Part shown: one piece after another, positions 6,724 to 9,110 of the stretch
How positions within the stretch are numbered: the first letter of the stretch is position 1
How the letters are laid out: every line of letters starts with the position of its first letter
DNA from: Thermoplasmata archaeon
GTDB lineage: Archaea; Thermoplasmatota; Thermoplasmata; Thermoplasmatales; Thermoplasmataceae
Length of the DNA stretch: 9,110 nt
Assembly (NCBI GenBank): GCA_021793945.1
Contig: JAJYRT010000070.1
Coordinates: 1-9,110, forward strand
Direction of reading: 5' to 3'
The notes under the pieces: generated by a model
Database searches by the model: none
What the model was told of the DNA's origin: nothing
Seen by the model: the letters and a program-made list of their open reading frames with translations, nothing else
Position numbers and translations under genes: made by a program

Positions 6724-6780
6724 AACAGCCTAGTTATTAAGGCATCTCCAAATAATATATAAAATAAGAATAGCCTCGTT

Positions 6781-6827
6781 CAAATTTAAAAGTAGATTTA
6801 TAGCTCAAAATGAGCATTTTTAAACAT
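6781..6827 (-). terminator. Weak terminator region after korB
   Basis: Downstream of the korB stop codon the minus strand has a small stem-loop (GCTC, loop ATTTT, GAGC; 6815-6803) followed by CTTTTAAATTT. The four-base stem and short T runs are weak, so read-through into the dpp operon is possible. This is the only terminator-like element in the 142-base gap. Confidence 0.3.
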
Positions 6828-7676
6828 TCAAGCAAACTCTTCCAGATCATCTTCCACCAGTTTGTGCACTGGGCTGTTTACCAGCGGTCCCCTTGACAGG
6901 ATCGGATCATAATCCTCATAGGTCTTCTCATTGTTCTCGTACAGTATGCCGATTGGAATCCTGTCTCCCCATTCCTGTGCAATGCGGTATGCCTGCATTA
7001 TATCCTTCCTGTCATTGCCCTCAAGATGATAGACCCTCTTCCTGAAGAAGTCGTATGTGTTGAGCTTGTTATAGGTCACGCATGGGCTGAAAACATCAAT
7101 GAATGAGAATCCGCGATGCTGTATCCCTGCCTTTATCACTTCCTTCAGGTGCTTGGCATCCCCAGAGAATGCCCTTGCCACAAAGGTTGCGCCCGCAGTC
7201 AGGGCAAAATCCAGCGGATTAAGCGGCTTCTCAATGTTTCCCTTTGGCGTTGTCTTTGTAACCATTCCCATTTCTGTTGTGGGCGACGCTTGGCCGGTGG
7301 TCAGGCCGAAGATCTGGTTGTCCGATACTATGTATGTTATGTTCACGTTCCTCTTTGAAGTGTGGTAGAAATGCTGCGTACCCTCAAAGAACCCGTCTCC
7401 ATCGCCGCCGTACCCTATGACCGTAAGTTTGTCATTTGCCCACTTTATTGCTTCAGCTACGGGCAAAAGCCTGCCATGAAGCCCGTGGAATCCGTACACG
7501 TTTATGAATTCAGGCATGTTGCTCGAGCAGCCTATGCCCGAAACCACGACGGAATCCTTCGGTTCAATGCCAAGTTCTGTCAGCGCACCACCTATTGCGG
7601 AAAGTTGCGCAAAATTCCCGCATCCCGGACACCAGTCCGGCTTTACCTTACCCTTATAATCTGCCACTGTAACCAT
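6828..7676 (-). CDS. korB: 2-oxoacid:ferredoxin oxidoreductase, beta subunit
   Basis: Cytoplasmic thiamine diphosphate- and Fe-S-binding subunit of the enzyme that converts a 2-oxoacid, CoA and oxidised ferredoxin to acyl-CoA, CO2 and reduced ferredoxin. The four expected [4Fe-4S] ligands are present: Cys16 and Cys19 in WCPGCGN, Cys50 in GIGCSS, and Cys199 in SPCVTYN. The TPP/Mg signature is GDGD (91-94) with Asn120 in the SDN segment, followed by FGLTTGQASPT (123-133). Length is 282 residues, normal for the PorB/KorB family. The residue three after Cys50 is Asn53, where the Sulfolobus enzyme has a lysine linked to substrate choice. The start has AGGAGG seven bases upstream and lies one base after the korA stop. 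Which 2-oxoacids are used cannot be read from the sequence, so the kor name is a family label. No separate ferredoxin-like delta subunit is seen. Confidence 0.93.
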   Translation of the reverse strand: MVTVADYKGKVKPDWCPGCGNFAQLSAIGGALTELGIEPKDSVVVSGIGCSSNMPEFINVYGFHGLHGRLLPVAEAIKWANDKLTVIGYGGDGDGFFEGTQHFYHTSKRNVNITYIVSDNQIFGLTTGQASPTTEMGMVTKTTPKGNIEKPLNPLDFALTAGATFVARAFSGDAKHLKEVIKAGIQHRGFSFIDVFSPCVTYNKLNTYDFFRKRVYHLEGNDRKDIMQAYRIAQEWGDRIPIGILYENNEKTYEDYDPILSRGPLVNSPVHKLVEDDLEEFA

Positions 7677-7677
7677 T

Positions 7678-9110
7678 TCAATTCCTCCTTATGACTGCTT
7701 CCAGCTCCTCTGCAAGAGCTCCGGGGTAGAAGCTTTCCCCATCGTATTTTGTAACAAGTTCTGTCCTGACAAGAAACTCAGACCTGAGGAACCTGTTTAT
7801 CTGCCCTGAATAATTGTTTTCTACCACTATTATCTTCTTCTTTCCCGATAGCAGTTTTCCCATGTCCGGGTTCAGCGGGTAAACCCTGTTTATCTCAACT
7901 GCGCCAGCTTTGATGCCCTTTTCTCTAAGGATGTCAACAGCTTCCTCAACAACGCCCTGTGTTGATCCCCACTGCACAATTGCATACTCGGCGTCATTGT
8001 ATCTGTAAGTGTCAGTAGGGGGCATCTCCTGAAGATAGAGTTTGATCTTCTTCATCCTTTTCTCCATTGAAAGGCGCCTGAGTGTTGGATCCGTATCGGC
8101 GTCGCTCACAACAGCTCCATATTCGTTGTGTTCATCAGAATCCTCATTGTGCATCAACCCTGCCTGCCCGGGAAGCGCCCTTTGTGATACTCCGCTTGTT
8201 GTGTATTCATACCTCTTGTAATCGGGATCATTGTCCTTTGCAAACTGCCCCCTCTCTATCTTGAAATTCAGGTCCAGGTTCTCGGCAGATTCATAGTGTT
8301 CAGCCAGGTAAAGGTCCGACATGACTATTACAGGCATCTGCAGCTTTTCTGCCAGGTTCAGTGCCTCTCTTGTCATGTAGAATGCCTCTTCCACGTTTCT
8401 CGGAGCAAAAACAACCTTCGGGTAGTCTCCCTGCGATGCGCCGATCACCTGCATCAGGTCTCCCTGCTCGGTCTTGGTTGGCAATCCTGTTGAAGGGCCG
8501 GATCTCTGCGCCTCGTAAACCACAAGGGGCACTTCAACCATGCCGGACATCCCCAGTGCTTCAGTCATAAGTGCGAAACCTCCGCCCGAAGAACCGGTCA
8601 TGGCCCTGACACCGGCGTAGTTCGCGCCTATTGCCATGTTTATCGCTGATATCTCATCTTCGGAAACCTTGACGAATATCCCAAACTGCTCAGCATGGGA
8701 TGCAAGATAGTGCAGCACGGACGAAGCAGGCGTCATAGGGTAACCAACGTACATCTTCAGGCCACCGCTCACTGCGCCAAGCCCAACAGCTTCACCCCCA
8801 GCCATCATGTACCTCTTTGCCTTGCCATACTGTATATTCTTCTCGAGCTTCTTGAAGTTGGATACGTAATAATCATACCCCTCCCTTGCCGCCTTCACAT
8901 TCTGGTCTGCAACATCGCCCTTCTTCCCGAACTGTTCCGCTATCACTCCGGACAGTATATCGAAATCCAGTCCAACGGCGGCGGCCATGGCACCTATTGC
9001 CACGGTATTCTTCATCAGGGCATTCTTTCCATACTTTGCCGCTATGTCTCCAAGAGGCATTTCGCAGTAAGTGGCCTTACCCTTAGCGTATCCGGTTATT
9101 CCCTTGTCGA
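7678..9110 (-). CDS. korA: 2-oxoacid:ferredoxin oxidoreductase, fused gamma-alpha subunit (N-terminus outside window)
   Basis: The frame stays open through the window edge (a further 16 residues precede the methionine at 9060), so that methionine is internal and the gene is partial. About 476 residues are visible. The first 80 or so fit the end of a gamma domain (KNTVAIGAMAAAVGLD). The alpha pyrimidine-binding domain follows, with YPMTPASS (8742-8719), a one-residue variant of the YPITP motif. EAQRSGPSTGLPTKTEQGDL (8514-8455) contains the Arg and Thr, nine residues apart, that correspond to substrate-contacting Arg344 and Thr353 of the Sulfolobus enzyme. The tail has the alpha domain's NNYSGQ region. 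The gamma-alpha fusion is the arrangement of Sulfolobus-type oxidoreductases. It is cotranscribed with korB. Its promoter is outside the window. Specificity (2-oxoglutarate, pyruvate or broad) is undecided. Confidence 0.93.
   Translation of the reverse strand, partial: DKGITGYAKGKATYCEMPLGDIAAKYGKNALMKNTVAIGAMAAAVGLDFDILSGVIAEQFGKKGDVADQNVKAAREGYDYYVSNFKKLEKNIQYGKAKRYMMAGGEAVGLGAVSGGLKMYVGYPMTPASSVLHYLASHAEQFGIFVKVSEDEISAINMAIGANYAGVRAMTGSSGGGFALMTEALGMSGMVEVPLVVYEAQRSGPSTGLPTKTEQGDLMQVIGASQGDYPKVVFAPRNVEEAFYMTREALNLAEKLQMPVIVMSDLYLAEHYESAENLDLNFKIERGQFAKDNDPDYKRYEYTTSGVSQRALPGQAGLMHNEDSDEHNEYGAVVSDADTDPTLRRLSMEKRMKKIKLYLQEMPPTDTYRYNDAEYAIVQWGSTQGVVEEAVDILREKGIKAGAVEINRVYPLNPDMGKLLSGKKKIIVVENNYSGQINRFLRSEFLVRTELVTKYDGESFYPGALAEELEAVIRRN

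Noticed and set aside
6754..6766. A good TATA-like run on the plus strand (ATATATAAAATA), considered as a divergent promoter.
   Set aside because: It points into the antisense of korB with no plus-strand gene downstream; it also reads as an alternative minus-strand box.
6724..6776. Near-direct repeat AA(C/T)AGCCT at 6724-6731 and 6769-6776 flanking the operon promoter region, considered as an operator.
   Set aside because: Seven of eight bases matching in a 142-base gap is weak, and the copies are not symmetric about the TATA box.
7362..7694. Plus-strand frames opposite korB and korA.
   Set aside because: Antisense shadows caused by strong codon bias in the kor genes; the minus-strand proteins carry all cofactor motifs.
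1..9110. CRISPR arrays, tRNA or rRNA genes, complete insertion sequences, toxin-antitoxin or defence genes.
   Set aside because: No regularly spaced repeats, cloverleaf sequences, transposase motifs or nuclease motifs were seen on either strand.

Overview
The window looks archaeal, most likely a Thermoplasmatales-type acidophilic heterotroph. The support is indirect: a 2-oxoacid:ferredoxin oxidoreductase with a fused gamma-alpha large subunit and a small beta subunit (the Sulfolobus-type layout), a lead gene with an archaeal BRE/TATA-like element about 26 bases before its ATG and no good Shine-Dalgarno, oligo-T tracts instead of strong stem-loop terminators, and a surface protein dense in N-X-S/T sequons. 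The lineage assignment is inference.

Layout. (1) Positions 1-839, plus strand: the C-terminal 278 residues of a family 5 extracellular solute-binding protein, cut by the window edge and followed by two T8 tracts. (2) Positions 840-1259: no confident gene, only coding-like debris. (3) Positions 1260-6685, minus strand: a tight five-gene operon in the order dppB (permease), dppC (permease), dppD (ATPase), dppF (ATPase), then an unrecognised two-helix membrane protein whose start lies inside the end of dppF. Gaps are 2-9 bases and the internal genes have Shine-Dalgarno sites. (4) Positions 6686-6827: the weak end of the upstream transcription unit and the operon promoter. (5) Positions 6828-9110, minus strand: korB and the korA gamma-alpha fusion, one base apart, with korA running off the window.

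How the genes may work together. The permeases and ATPases form a PepT-type (dipeptide/oligopeptide/nickel) ABC importer. The binding protein lies convergent to them and is a plausible but unproven partner. Imported peptides would give amino acids, transamination would give 2-oxoacids, and the oxidoreductase would convert these to acyl-CoA and reduced ferredoxin. Family 5 binding proteins in archaea also carry sugars, so the substrate is open.

Nothing here is clearly a wholly new system. The most unusual content is in the two ATPases. DppD carries a charged insert of roughly 140 residues between its Q-loop and signature. DppF carries an insert of about 60 residues before the Q-loop and another of about 90 residues that splits a four-cysteine, probably [4Fe-4S], motif. 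The small membrane protein overlapping dppF is the other candidate for an undescribed component.
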